64,000 nt of DNA, taken from NCBI GenBank assembly GCA_022843385.1, contig JALHNT010000026.1, forward strand, positions 1 through 64,000, read 5' to 3'. Origin of the DNA: Anaerolineae bacterium. GTDB taxonomy: Bacteria > Chloroflexota > Anaerolineae > Aggregatilineales > Phototrophicaceae. The notes beneath the pieces are model-generated. The model worked only from the letters and a program-made list of their open reading frames with translations. It was not told where the DNA came from and searched no databases. A program made the position numbers and the translations under genes. Positions 18,639-26,844 of this stretch are shown here, one piece after another. Position 1 is the first letter of the stretch. Every line of letters begins with the position of its first letter.

Positions 18639-18650
18639 GCGATTCGCTTG
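18636..18650. promoter_or_regulatory. Candidate operator CAAGCGATTCGCTTG overlapping the -35 box
   Basis: A 15-base inverted repeat (CAAGCG-ATT-CGCTTG) sharing three bases with the TTGACA box of the operon promoter. Binding here would block RNA polymerase, so it suits a repressor. It is about 106 bases from the divergent dehydrogenase gene and could affect both directions. Confidence 0.55.
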
Positions 18651-18683
18651 TGCGTCCCTATGTGCCAAATCAGTCCACAGACA

Positions 18684-18711
18684 TTACCCAGCCTTCGACG
18701 TCAACTATAAT
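18684..18711 (+). promoter_or_regulatory. Possible promoter of the SDR gene
   Basis: A perfect TATAAT at 18706-18711 lies 45 bases before the dehydrogenase start. The matching -35 (TTACCC at 18684-18689, spacer 16) is weak, so the promoter may need an activator. Confidence 0.45.
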
Positions 18712-18755
18712 CAGGGTTCTTGCTGCATCCCCCGCCTTTGAAAGGACGAAAACGA

Positions 18756-19493
18756 ATGCCGATGAGTCAATTGAAGGATAGGTTCGGGATCATCACAGGT
18801 GTTGCCGAAGGCTTAGGCAACAGAATCGCACGAGCCTATGCGCGTGAGGGAATGCGCTTGGCGCTCATGGATGTTCAAACGCAGAAATTGAACGAACTTG
18901 CGGCCGAACTGATTGCCAATGGCGTTGACTGTCTGCCCATATCGGTGGATCTTTCGGATGAAAAGCAGACCCACCATGCCCTCCAACAGGCGCTGGATCA
19001 TTATGGCACACCCCGCGTGCTGCTTCACAATGCGGCTGTGCTGAATGAGCGCTTCTTTGTGGATATTGCGTTTGAACAGTGGCGTAAAGAGATTGATATC
19101 ATCTTGCAGGCCGGCTTCATCCTCTCCAAAGGGGTCTGGCCGCTCATGATGGCGGCTGGAATGGGCAGCATTATCTTCGTTTCGTCTGGCTCTGGCCTAA
19201 AAGGCTTTGAAAAGGAAGCCGCCTATTGCCCAGGGAAGCATGGGCAGGAAGGCTTAATGAAGGTACTTGCTCTCGAAGGCAAAGCGTTTAACATTGCGGT
19301 CAACACTGTCACACCTGGCGCACCCATCAACACGCCGATGTCGCACGGCCACTATCCTGAGGCCCTGCGCCAACAATGGATCGACCCCGATTTATTGGCG
19401 CCGGCTTTTGTCTGGTTGGCAAAACAGGATACAGCCTTCGCTACCGGGGAGCGTTTGGATGCCTGGAAAATGTCACAGATGTTAACCGGCTGA
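18756..19493 (+). CDS. Short-chain dehydrogenase/reductase (SDR)
   Basis: NAD(P)-dependent oxidoreductase of 245 residues. The cofactor motif is TGVAEGLG near residue 15, the LHNAA segment matches the NNAG position, the catalytic Ser is in FVSSGSG, and the YxxxK pair is AYCPGKHG. The region after PGAPINTPM is typical of classical SDRs. The ATG at 18756 has AGGA nine bases upstream; a second ATG six bases later is possible. It is divergent from the LacI-type gene and precedes an aspartoacylase-like gene by 49 bases, so the two probably form an operon. The substrate is unknown. Confidence 0.9.
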   Translation: MPMSQLKDRFGIITGVAEGLGNRIARAYAREGMRLALMDVQTQKLNELAAELIANGVDCLPISVDLSDEKQTHHALQQALDHYGTPRVLLHNAAVLNERFFVDIAFEQWRKEIDIILQAGFILSKGVWPLMMAAGMGSIIFVSSGSGLKGFEKEAAYCPGKHGQEGLMKVLALEGKAFNIAVNTVTPGAPINTPMSHGHYPEALRQQWIDPDLLAPAFVWLAKQDTAFATGERLDAWKMSQMLTG

Positions 19494-19542
19494 TTGCCAG
19501 GAAAATTGCTGAGTGCGTCATTCAACTGAAGGAAAATTGAAC

Positions 19543-20481
19543 ATGAAGAGTATTTTTGAGTCATTGACCTGGCATGAAATTCAGGTGACCAGTCATGCGG
19601 CCTCGCGCCACATTCCCCTGGCTTATGGCGAAGTTGGCACTGTTGGAACACGGATCACGCTGGTCGCTGGAACGCATGGTGATGAGGGCCCCTGGTCAGC
19701 GTTAGCCATGAAGCTGCTGCTGCGCCATCCAATCAGCAACCTCAAAGGACGCATCCGTATCATTCCCACTGCTAACGCCCTGGCCGCAGAAGCCAATACC
19801 CGTAATTCCTCCATCGATTCGCCCAACTCGGTCGATCTGGACAGTTGTTTTCCCGGCAATCCGCAGGGCTCCCACACCGAACGGCTGGCAGCCCATCTGG
19901 CACCGCTGATCGCCGATAGTGATGTGGTCATCGATTTGCATGGCGGCGGAAGCTGGTGCGTGAATGCCTTTGTCAAGCGTTTCGAAGGTTCAGAAGAACT
20001 TGCTACCGCTATGGGGGCGCCCTTTATCAGTAATGCGCCTAATAAACCCGGTGGGCTGACCACCTACGCCCGATCCTTAGGCATTAAAGTGGTCAACGTC
20101 GAAGTTGGTGGACGCTCCGGTGCCGAGATGTTCTGGTGTAACCAGATCGTCAGCGGTATGGAACGGGCCCTATACCAGATGGGTGTTCTGGCGCTGGATA
20201 CTCCACCCGCTACGCCTGAACCGTCTATGGATGTCGCTGGAATAGAAGTGATGCGGGCGCAGGTAGGCGGTATCTTTGTGCCCACGGTGCGTGAGGAAGG
20301 AGTAGGTAAACTGCTCCCTGCCGGCACCGAATTGGGGAAGATTCTCGATCTGCATACTCTGGAAGAATTACAGGTATTCGCTGCACCCCACCCCCAGACC
20401 GCGATGCTTCTGCTCCGCCCTCAGATGTGCGTCGTCGAAGGGTCAGCCTTGATGTATGTGATTGCCAAACCTGCCCAATAG
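19543..20481 (+). CDS. Succinylglutamate desuccinylase/aspartoacylase-family protein
   Basis: Zinc-dependent amidohydrolase or carboxypeptidase-fold protein (M14 AstE/AspA group) of 312 residues. Zinc ligands are visible in GTHGDEGPW (His, Glu) and DLHGGG (His), and the R(N)xN-like segment TRNSSIDSPNSVDLD follows the first ligand pair at the expected place. A C-terminal beta-rich domain holds GGIFVPTVREEG, as in other members. The ATG at 19543 has GGA nine bases upstream. The substrate is likely an N-acylated amino acid or similar amide; the SDR upstream may act in the same path. The next gene is convergent. Confidence 0.9.
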   Translation: MKSIFESLTWHEIQVTSHAASRHIPLAYGEVGTVGTRITLVAGTHGDEGPWSALAMKLLLRHPISNLKGRIRIIPTANALAAEANTRNSSIDSPNSVDLDSCFPGNPQGSHTERLAAHLAPLIADSDVVIDLHGGGSWCVNAFVKRFEGSEELATAMGAPFISNAPNKPGGLTTYARSLGIKVVNVEVGGRSGAEMFWCNQIVSGMERALYQMGVLALDTPPATPEPSMDVAGIEVMRAQVGGIFVPTVREEGVGKLLPAGTELGKILDLHTLEELQVFAAPHPQTAMLLLRPQMCVVEGSALMYVIAKPAQ

Positions 20482-20514
20482 ATGAGTTGGCGGATTGATT
20501 CAGATCATGATGGA

Positions 20515-21456
20515 TTATTGTTGTTGCTGTTGCTGCTGCTCGTACAATTCGTCGGCATTCAGCGGCGGTGCGGCCAGCAGCACCCCCCAGCCTTCGGGCA
20601 GCGGCGGGTCAGGTTCAGGCGTCTCGTTCACCTGAGCCACCCGTACCGAGACGGTCAGCTCGGTTGTGGCAGTGCCTTTGAATACCCCGCGCGTCGGCGG
20701 AACATCCTGGTAATCGCGTCCGATAGCCACCCGGATGTGGCGATCACTGGCGACCAGGTTATTCGTCGGGTCAAAGCTCACCCAGCCTAACCGGGGCAGC
20801 TTGACCTCCAGCCAGGCATGGCTGGCCCCTGGCGTCGAGCGCGTCCCTTCGCGCGGCAGGATGTAGCCGCTGACATAACGCGCCGGAATGCCCAGCGACC
20901 GCACCAGTCCCAGCATGATGTGGGTGAAATCCTGGCAGACCCCTTTGCGCAGCCGGAGCGCATCATCAATCGGCGAGTCGACGGTGGTGCTTTCCTGGTC
21001 GTAATCGAAGGCTTCGTAAACCTGCCGGTTCAGGTCACGCAGCAGCGTCAGTGGGTCGTCGCGCTGTTCGATCCGCAGTTCTGCCCGCAGATCATCCAGC
21101 AGCGGCGTCGGATAGACAAAGTGGCTGGGCAGCAGATACTCATACTCGGTCTGATCCAGTTCATCCCAGCAGACTGGTGTCAGCGCTTCCGGCAGGGGTG
21201 GGGTCTGGCGCACCTCAACCTGAGCCTGCGCCACCACATTCAACTGGCGATGCGGCCCCGGAATATCGAAGTGGTGGACGCAGTTGCCATTGTAATCAAA
21301 ATACGACTGTGTGCGCGCCTGTGGGATGAGCGACACCTGGAAATTCAGACAGCGCTGGTTGCCCTCGGTGCGCGGTTGCAACCGTAGTTCCATGATGCTC
21401 TGGCTGATTGGGTTGCTGTAGCGAAAGCGGGTCAGATGGCGGACGGTATAGTACAT
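20515..21456 (-). CDS. Transglutaminase-like protein
   Basis: Protein of 313 residues with an N-terminal transglutaminase-associated domain (YYTVRHLTRFRYSNPISQSIMELRLQPR) followed by a transglutaminase-like cysteine protease core. The triad is Cys in RKGVCQDFTHI, His in GASHAWLEV and Asp in SFDPTNN. It ends in a run of seven to eight glutamines encoded by CAG/CAA repeats, which is unusual. It is the last gene of the ATP-grasp/alpha-E cluster, starting four bases after the stop of the preceding gene. Such proteins next to ATP-grasp and alpha-E genes are thought to make or break peptide or isopeptide bonds; the actual substrate is unknown. Confidence 0.93.
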   Translation of the reverse strand: MYYTVRHLTRFRYSNPISQSIMELRLQPRTEGNQRCLNFQVSLIPQARTQSYFDYNGNCVHHFDIPGPHRQLNVVAQAQVEVRQTPPLPEALTPVCWDELDQTEYEYLLPSHFVYPTPLLDDLRAELRIEQRDDPLTLLRDLNRQVYEAFDYDQESTTVDSPIDDALRLRKGVCQDFTHIMLGLVRSLGIPARYVSGYILPREGTRSTPGASHAWLEVKLPRLGWVSFDPTNNLVASDRHIRVAIGRDYQDVPPTRGVFKGTATTELTVSVRVAQVNETPEPDPPLPEGWGVLLAAPPLNADELYEQQQQQQQ

Positions 21457-21460
21457 GAGG

Positions 21461-22141
21461 TCAATGATACATCCGTTTGAAGTGAAAGTCACATTTGCTG
21501 CCGCCAGTCCCCAGCGTCGTGCTGCGGCTCAGTCCCATGCCCAGCGCCCGGCACATCGGCTCATCCAGCGCACACACATACGGCAGCAGTTCGTCGGCCT
21601 GCTCGTGATGATACAGGCGACAGATAGCACACTGACTGTAATATACAGCATAGTCAAAAGCCTGCCCATCGCCGCGCAAGACCGTGAACACGAAGTCATC
21701 CGGGTAACGCCGATGCTGCGACTGGTGCGCTCGCCGGGTCAGACGGCGCAGATACAGCGGGGTGAAGCGCCACCAGCCGATCAGCCGCAGCAGCCAGCGC
21801 GGATACCGCCCCAGCCAGATCTCAATCATCTCGATGAACAAGGCACCGATGGCGTCTAACGGTTCACCGTGCGGCTTGAGCGCCCGATACAGCGCCAGGA
21901 ACCAGGCGGATGTCACCAGATTCCAGGTGTGCGGGTTCGCCTTCCCACCAATGTAGGGCAGACGGGGAATGAGCGCGGCGTATTCGGCATGAGCATCGCG
22001 CATAATCTTGTCTGATAACTCGGCTCCATAACGCTTCAGCAGCACCATTCGCGTCTGGTCTGCGATCTCATCGAATTCGTGTAGCATCTGGGTCTGCCGG
22101 CCAATGTAATAGTACGATTCCTGCTGTGTCATCGTCGCCAT
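21461..22141 (-). CDS. L-2-amino-thiazoline-4-carboxylic acid hydrolase-like protein
   Basis: About 226 residues. The C-terminal half (CAICRLYHH, then CALDEPMCRALG, ending GTGGSKCDFHFKR) matches the cysteine pattern I associate with the ATC hydrolase family (PF14196), whose founding member opens a thiazoline ring on the way to L-cysteine. The N-terminal half is helical and of unknown role, with a Trp/Leu-rich amphipathic stretch around residue 110-125. Start: ATG at 22141 or 22144, preceded by AGAGG. It lies between the alpha-E gene and the transglutaminase gene in one operon, an unusual addition to that cluster. Many family members have no known activity, so the enzymatic role is uncertain. 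Confidence 0.65.
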   Translation of the reverse strand: MATMTQQESYYYIGRQTQMLHEFDEIADQTRMVLLKRYGAELSDKIMRDAHAEYAALIPRLPYIGGKANPHTWNLVTSAWFLALYRALKPHGEPLDAIGALFIEMIEIWLGRYPRWLLRLIGWWRFTPLYLRRLTRRAHQSQHRRYPDDFVFTVLRGDGQAFDYAVYYSQCAICRLYHHEQADELLPYVCALDEPMCRALGMGLSRSTTLGTGGSKCDFHFKRMYH

Positions 22142-22244
22142 CATCCACCTCTACCATTAAGTCCATAAGCCCTACTTACAGCATAGGTGTAGGGGTGACC
22201 CGTCGGTAAGGTGCTTTGTCATGGCAGGGCCATGATCTTCTGCA

Positions 22245-23204
22245 TCACGGCAGCGCCGCCTCAATCGGATAGGTGATATAGGCTTCATAGAGCGACTCGT
22301 GGATGGCGAGGCATTGCTCCACCAGACTCTCCAGATAGGCGCGCGCTCCGCTGCCCTCCATATCCTCCACCGTGTCAAAGCTGAGGGATGAACGCAGCCG
22401 TCCTACCAACCGGTGAACGCGGGTGTTCTTGCTCATGGTGGTCGACTCAGCGATGTCCTGCAATGCCAGCACCGCCTGCTCGACGCTGAAACGTACCGAA
22501 TGCGGGAACTCGGCGTTGAACATCAGGAATTCGACGATGCGGTAGGGGCGCAGGTCGGCATTGTAAACCTTGCAGTAGGCTTCGAAGGCGGTGAAGCACT
22601 TCAACAGCCCTAGCCATTCGAAGTAATCATCAGTCGAAATTGGCTCCCGCGCCACCGGATAAACCTCCAGATACTCGCCCAGCAGCGTGGCAATCGAGAT
22701 GGTGCGCTCCAGATAGCGACCCAGTTGGATGAAGTGCCAGCCTTCGTCACGCGCCATCGTCGAAGCCGTGATCCCCTGAAACAGATGCACCCCGTTCTTG
22801 ACGCTCATGAAGAACAGCGACGGCTGATCCTTCCAGATACGTTCGATGCCAGTCTGCTTGACATCCAGGTAGAGCGTGTTGACTTGCAGCCACATCTCCG
22901 AGCTGATCTTCTCGCGCACCTGACGGGCATTCTCGCGGGCAGTGCCGATGCAGCTCACCACCGAGTTGACATTCTTGGGGTCGAAAGTCAACCGCTGGGT
23001 GATAGCGTAATCGTTCGCCAGGTTGCCCTCCGAGACAGCGACATGCAGCGCCCGCGTCAGCCGTTCCCAGCGCACCGCATTGGCGGCCTGGTTGGCCTGG
23101 TCGAGGCTCAGGTTCAGGTTGACATCCACCACCCGAGCCGTGTGTTCAGCCCGTTCCAGGTAGCGGCTCATCCAGTACAGATTATCGGCCACACGCGAGA
23201 GCAT
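22245..23204 (-). CDS. Alpha-E domain protein (DUF403)
   Basis: Helical protein of 319 residues whose start (LSRVADNLYWMSRYLERAEHTARVVDVN) is the hallmark of the alpha-E family. Members nearly always lie beside a circularly permuted ATP-grasp gene and a transglutaminase gene, as here, and are thought to work with them in peptide ligation or modification. AGGA is eight bases before the ATG. A 103-base gap to the next gene downstream holds no clear signal. Confidence 0.95.
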   Translation of the reverse strand: MLSRVADNLYWMSRYLERAEHTARVVDVNLNLSLDQANQAANAVRWERLTRALHVAVSEGNLANDYAITQRLTFDPKNVNSVVSCIGTARENARQVREKISSEMWLQVNTLYLDVKQTGIERIWKDQPSLFFMSVKNGVHLFQGITASTMARDEGWHFIQLGRYLERTISIATLLGEYLEVYPVAREPISTDDYFEWLGLLKCFTAFEAYCKVYNADLRPYRIVEFLMFNAEFPHSVRFSVEQAVLALQDIAESTTMSKNTRVHRLVGRLRSSLSFDTVEDMEGSGARAYLESLVEQCLAIHESLYEAYITYPIEAALP

Positions 23205-23234
23205 TGGCTTTGTCCTTTATCCTCATCGTCTACT

Positions 23235-23561
23235 TCATTCCACCACCGGCTGTGCATCATCCGGCAGCACTTCGCCAGCATAGGCCAGAACCATCTGCTC
23301 ACGCGGGATGCCGGCGCGCAGCAGTTCCTTGTACAACGGGCGATCGGTCGTATCCTCTTCGATCACCACCTTGTCGCCCACCACCCGCGCCATCACCACG
23401 ATGCCGGCTTTGAACAGGCGCGGATAGTCAGGAACCATCAGCACCGCATAATGCTGACGGGTAGGGTCAATCAGGCTCATCGAACGGGCCTTGATGGAGG
23501 GTCCGTCGTAGCCTTCAACAACACTGCGAACGATTTCGTCTATGTCACTCAACGATGCCAT
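23235..23561 (-). CDS. XisI-like protein
   Basis: Small protein of 108 residues. The order of elements (SIKARSMSLIDPTRQHYAVLMV, then VVIEEDTTDRPLYKELLRAG and IPREQMVLAYAGE) follows the XisI family (PF08869), named after a factor that controls excision of the cyanobacterial fdxN element. XisI usually pairs with XisH, a nuclease-like protein; no XisH-like gene is seen in this window. It lies 30 bases upstream of the alpha-E gene on the same strand, so it is probably co-transcribed with that cluster. The family call rests on pattern memory and is moderate; its role here is unknown. Confidence 0.6.
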   Translation of the reverse strand: MASLSDIDEIVRSVVEGYDGPSIKARSMSLIDPTRQHYAVLMVPDYPRLFKAGIVVMARVVGDKVVIEEDTTDRPLYKELLRAGIPREQMVLAYAGEVLPDDAQPVVE

Positions 23562-23872
23562 TCCACCACCGCTTCCATCAGATGATATTGATCGTAATCA
23601 GTACAAGATCAGAAGCCAACAGATTGAACGTTCATCGAACAAGCCATTTTAAATGTCTTAGGCAGATCAAGAACATAGCCGGATTGCGGTTTAAGCGGAC
23701 AACCCCGTTGGGTGTCCCTACGAACGAGCCGATGGTAGGGACGTGCAACGGCACGTCCGTCCGCCAGAGCATGACCTGATTCAAGTGTTATCCTGCATAA
23801 GCGCTGTTAAAAGTTACGAATGCACCTGTCTTGAACCAGGAACTAACAACTAACAACTGCACTGGGCATCAC
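23562..23872. other. 311-base gap with hairpin repeat and word repeat
   Basis: No gene is seen here. The gap holds the REP-like composite at 23695-23763 and, near 23841-23860, the tandem words AACTAACAACTAACAACTG of the kind found in the repeat-rich gaps at 34 kb and 61 kb. It separates the ATP-grasp gene from the rest of its cluster. Confidence 0.6.
23695..23763. repeat. REP-like composite of two hairpins, second copy
   Basis: Nearly identical to 6336-6404: a GGACAACCCCGTTGGGTGTCC stem followed by CTAC (23697-23721), linker GAACGAGCCGATG, then GTAGGG with an ACGTGCAACGGCACGT stem (23735-23758). One extra A lies in the first stem and a few linker bases differ. Confidence 0.85.
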
Positions 23873-25342
23873 TCACCGCCCCAGCACCCAGGTATCCTTG
23901 CTCCCACCGCCCTGCGACGAGTTGACCACCAGCGACCCGCGCTGCAACGCCACTCGCGTCAACCCGCCGGGGACGATGGTCACTTTGTCGCCACACAGGA
24001 TATACGGGCGCAGGTCGATATGCCGGGCTTCGACATCCTCGCCCACGAAACACGGGGCGCGCGAGAGCGACAGCGTGGGCTGGGCGATGTAATTGCGCGG
24101 GTGCGCCACGATGCGCCGTTTGAATTCGTCAATCTGTTCGGCTGTGCTGTGTGGCCCAATCAGCATCCCATACCCACCCGACTCGCCGACGGCCTTGACC
24201 ACCAGCTTGTCCAGATTGGCGAGAACGTAATCACGCTGCTTGTCATCGGTCAGGATATAGGTCTCGACATTCTGAAGGATCGGGTCTTCCTTCAGATAAT
24301 AGCGAATGATCGTCGGCACATAGTAATAAAAGGCTTTGTCATCGGCCACGCCGGTGCCGATTGCGTTCGCCAGCGCCACCGTGCCAGCGCGGTAAGCATT
24401 GAACAACCCCGGCACACCCAGCATCGAATCCGGGCGGAAAGCCAGTGGGTCGATGAAATCATCGTCGATGCGGCGGTAGATCACATCCACCCGTTTCAGG
24501 CCGCGCGTCGTCCGCATATAGACCACATTATCGTGCAGCACCAGGTCGCGCCCCTCGACCAGTTCGATGCCCATCTGCCGCGCCAGGAAGGCATGTTCAT
24601 AATAGGCCGAGTTATAAACCCCCGGCGTCAGCAGCACGATAGTTGGCTCAGGTCGGTCTTCCGGCGCTAAATGTTGCAGCGTCGCCAGCAGCGCCCGCCC
24701 GTAATTTTCCACCGGACGCACCGCGTATTCCGAGAACAGGCTGGGGAACACCCGCTTGGTCACCTGCCGGTTCGCCAGCATGTACGACACGCCGCTGGGG
24801 ACGCGCAGGTTGTCTTCCAGCACCACAAAGCTGCCATCCGGCACCCGGATCAGATCGGTGCCGCACACCTGGACGTACAGATCATGGCGCACCGGCAGCC
24901 CGCGCATCTCGCGGCGAAAGTGCTGGCTGGTATAGATCAGCTCCGGCGGCACAATGTTGTCGCGCAGGATGCGCTGCTCATGGTAGATGTCCTTCAGGAA
25001 CAGGTTGAGCGCCGTGATGCGCTGCGTCAGCCCGCGCTCAATCGTCTCCCATTCGGCGGCGGTGATGATGCGAGGCAGCAGGTCGAAGGGGAAGATGCGC
25101 TCCGTCCCCTCGCTGCGACCATAGACGGTGAAGGTGATGCCCTGATGCAGGAACGAGAGATCCGCCGCCTGTTTACGGCTGTCCAACTCCTCGCCGGTCA
25201 TATCGAGGACGCGCTGGTATAAGGCCTCATAATGGGGACGAGCGCGGCCATGCGGCTCGAACATCTCATCATAGGCTTCGTCCAGCAGGTAGCGGGCGAG
25301 CGGCTGCGGGGTCATCGACTGGCGCTGTTGTTGTGCAGGCAT
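23873..25342 (-). CDS. Circularly permuted ATP-grasp protein (DUF404/407 type)
   Basis: Protein of 489 residues of the circularly permuted type-2 ATP-grasp family, predicted to activate a carboxylate with ATP and join it to an amine. Recognisable segments: YDEMFEPHGRARPHYEAL at the start, GTDLIRVPDGSFVVLEDNLRVPSG, the DYLDxxF-like region replaced by RIDDDFIDPLAFRPDS, VANAIGTGVADDKAFYYYVP, and the C-terminal ESGGYGMLIGP with RNYIAQPTLSLSR. A short AT-rich region with TATTGAATCGATAA upstream probably holds its promoter. It is the first gene of the alpha-E/transglutaminase cluster. The bond it makes is unknown. Confidence 0.94.
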   Translation of the reverse strand: MPAQQQRQSMTPQPLARYLLDEAYDEMFEPHGRARPHYEALYQRVLDMTGEELDSRKQAADLSFLHQGITFTVYGRSEGTERIFPFDLLPRIITAAEWETIERGLTQRITALNLFLKDIYHEQRILRDNIVPPELIYTSQHFRREMRGLPVRHDLYVQVCGTDLIRVPDGSFVVLEDNLRVPSGVSYMLANRQVTKRVFPSLFSEYAVRPVENYGRALLATLQHLAPEDRPEPTIVLLTPGVYNSAYYEHAFLARQMGIELVEGRDLVLHDNVVYMRTTRGLKRVDVIYRRIDDDFIDPLAFRPDSMLGVPGLFNAYRAGTVALANAIGTGVADDKAFYYYVPTIIRYYLKEDPILQNVETYILTDDKQRDYVLANLDKLVVKAVGESGGYGMLIGPHSTAEQIDEFKRRIVAHPRNYIAQPTLSLSRAPCFVGEDVEARHIDLRPYILCGDKVTIVPGGLTRVALQRGSLVVNSSQGGGSKDTWVLGR

Positions 25343-25463
25343 AACGCGGTTTACCGGTAAATTGTTTATTGAATCGATAATTTTAGAGCGCTAACTATAC
25401 TCATTAAATGAGCATTGTTGCCAATAAACCTTTAACCGATTTGGAGAAATGCGATAAGCCGCA

Positions 25464-25495
25464 ATAAAAAAGGCGACCCAGTTGGATCGCCTTTC
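25464..25495 (-). terminator. Rho-independent terminator after rplA
   Basis: On the minus strand: AAAGGCGATCC, loop AACT, GGGTCGCCTTTTTTATT. A strong 8-11 base GC-rich stem followed by a T run, about 25 bases past the rplA stop. It ends the rplK-rplA transcript before the ATP-grasp promoter. Confidence 0.9.
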
Positions 25496-25517
25496 GCAGT
25501 CATATGAAGTGCGTCGA

Positions 25518-26228
25518 TCAGGCAGTGGTGCCGCCACCAATTTCCACCCGCACCCCCGGCCCCATCGTGGTCGTCACCACCAGGCGGCGGATGAACGAAC
25601 CCTTGACGCTGGAGGGGCGCTGGCGCTGAACCGCGTCGAGGATGCTCTGGGCATTTTCGATCAGCGGTTGTTCCTGGAAGCTAGCCTTGCCCACCGGCAC
25701 ATGCAGATTACCGGTTTTGTCATTACGGAATTCGACACGACCGGCCTTCAGTTCGCGGATCGCCCGTTCCAGATCATCTGGCTGGACGACCGTGCCAGCC
25801 TTGGGGTTCGGCATCAAACCGCGCGGGCCGAGGATACGAGCGACGCGACCGACCTTCGCCATCATCGACGGCACTGCCAGCGCGGCATCAAATTCCATCC
25901 ACCCTTCGTTCTGGATGCGGGCGATGGTCTGCTCGTCACCGATCACGTCGGCACCAGCCGCTTCAGCGCGACGGGCATCTTCAGCCGCATCGGCGAAGAC
26001 GATGACGCGCACCGTCTTACCCAGACCATTCGGCAGCAGCACTGTGCTGCGTACCTGCTGGTCGCTCTGGCGCGGGTCGATCCCCAGCCGGAAGTGCATC
26101 TCCACCGTCTCGTCGAACTTGGCGGTTGCCAGCTTCTTCGCCAGCGCTACCGCTTCGGCCAGCGGGTACAGGTGGTCGCGATTGACTTCCTTGAGCGCAT
26201 TCTGATACCGTTTACCATGTGTAGCCAT
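25518..26228 (-). CDS. rplA: Ribosomal protein L1
   Basis: Large-subunit protein L1 (236 residues) that binds 23S rRNA at the L1 stalk and often represses its own operon. Family segments include KRYQNALKEV, FDETVEMHFRLGIDPR, GADVIGDEQTIARIQNEGW, RGLMPNPKAGTV and the C-terminal GPGVRVEI. GGAGA lies before the ATG at 26228. It is transcribed after rplK and followed by a terminator. The usual rplJ-rplL genes do not follow, so this is a stand-alone L11-L1 operon. Confidence 0.99.
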   Translation of the reverse strand: MATHGKRYQNALKEVNRDHLYPLAEAVALAKKLATAKFDETVEMHFRLGIDPRQSDQQVRSTVLLPNGLGKTVRVIVFADAAEDARRAEAAGADVIGDEQTIARIQNEGWMEFDAALAVPSMMAKVGRVARILGPRGLMPNPKAGTVVQPDDLERAIRELKAGRVEFRNDKTGNLHVPVGKASFQEQPLIENAQSILDAVQRQRPSSVKGSFIRRLVVTTTMGPGVRVEIGGGTTA

Positions 26229-26294
26229 TGTTGATTCTCCTGGTGGTCAAGCGGGCGTTCTGCCCTCCCACAATAAAATGATGCGATACATATC

Positions 26295-26322
26295 GTAGGG
26301 GCAGTTCGCGAACCGCCCTTAC
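26295..26322. repeat. REP-like hairpin between rplK and rplA
   Basis: GTAGGGGC(A)GTTCGC/GAACCGCCC(T)TAC: a palindrome of 28 bases in the 122-base gap within the ribosomal-protein operon. It is of the same GTAGGG...CCCTAC family as the others, with the same inner words as the hairpin at 33945-33964. Confidence 0.75.
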
Positions 26323-26350
26323 CTGTTCACCTTGTCAGATGCGGCTGACC

Positions 26351-26776
26351 TCAGTCAACCACCGTCACGCCCATATTGAGCGCCGTCCCCTCGATCTGGC
26401 GCATGATGGCGTCCACATCCTGGGTATTCATGTCCGGTTTCTTGATTTCTGCGATCTCACGGATCTGCTTGCGGTTGATCTGCCCCACCTTAACGCTGTT
26501 GGGCGTGCTGGAGCCTTTGTCGATGCCGGCTGCTTTCTTGATGAGGAAGGCGGTCGGCGGGCTTTTGAGGATGAAACGGAACGAGCCGTCGCTGAAGATG
26601 GTGATTTCTGCCGGGATGATTTCGCCAATCCGGTTGGAGGTCTTGGCGTTGTATTCCTTACAGAAACCCATCAGGTTGATACCGTGCTGCGCCAGCGCCG
26701 GACCGACTGGCGGTGCCGGGTTGGCCTTGCCCGCCGGCAGCGCCAGCGTGACGATTGCTTTGATCTTCTTTGCCAT
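26351..26776 (-). CDS. rplK: Ribosomal protein L11
   Basis: Large-subunit protein L11 (141 residues) that binds the GTPase-associated centre of 23S rRNA. The proline-rich N-terminus (KANPAPPVGPALAQHGINLMGFCKEYNAKT) and C-terminal rRNA-binding half (GSSTPNSVKVGQINRKQIREIAEIK, DVDAIMRQIEGTALNMGV) are canonical. GAGGA lies five bases before the ATG. The promoter at 26845-26874 serves it. No secE or nusG precedes it. Confidence 0.99.
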   Translation of the reverse strand: MAKKIKAIVTLALPAGKANPAPPVGPALAQHGINLMGFCKEYNAKTSNRIGEIIPAEITIFSDGSFRFILKSPPTAFLIKKAAGIDKGSSTPNSVKVGQINRKQIREIAEIKKPDMNTQDVDAIMRQIEGTALNMGVTVVD

Positions 26777-26844
26777 GTTTTCCTCGCTTCACGAAGTAGC
26801 TTGCGCCCACGCGCTTCTACTCGTCGCATTTAAACAAGAGGTGC

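Noticed and set aside
20482..20514. Search for a terminator between the convergent aspartoacylase-like and transglutaminase genes
   Set aside because: The 33-base gap has no hairpin with a T run.
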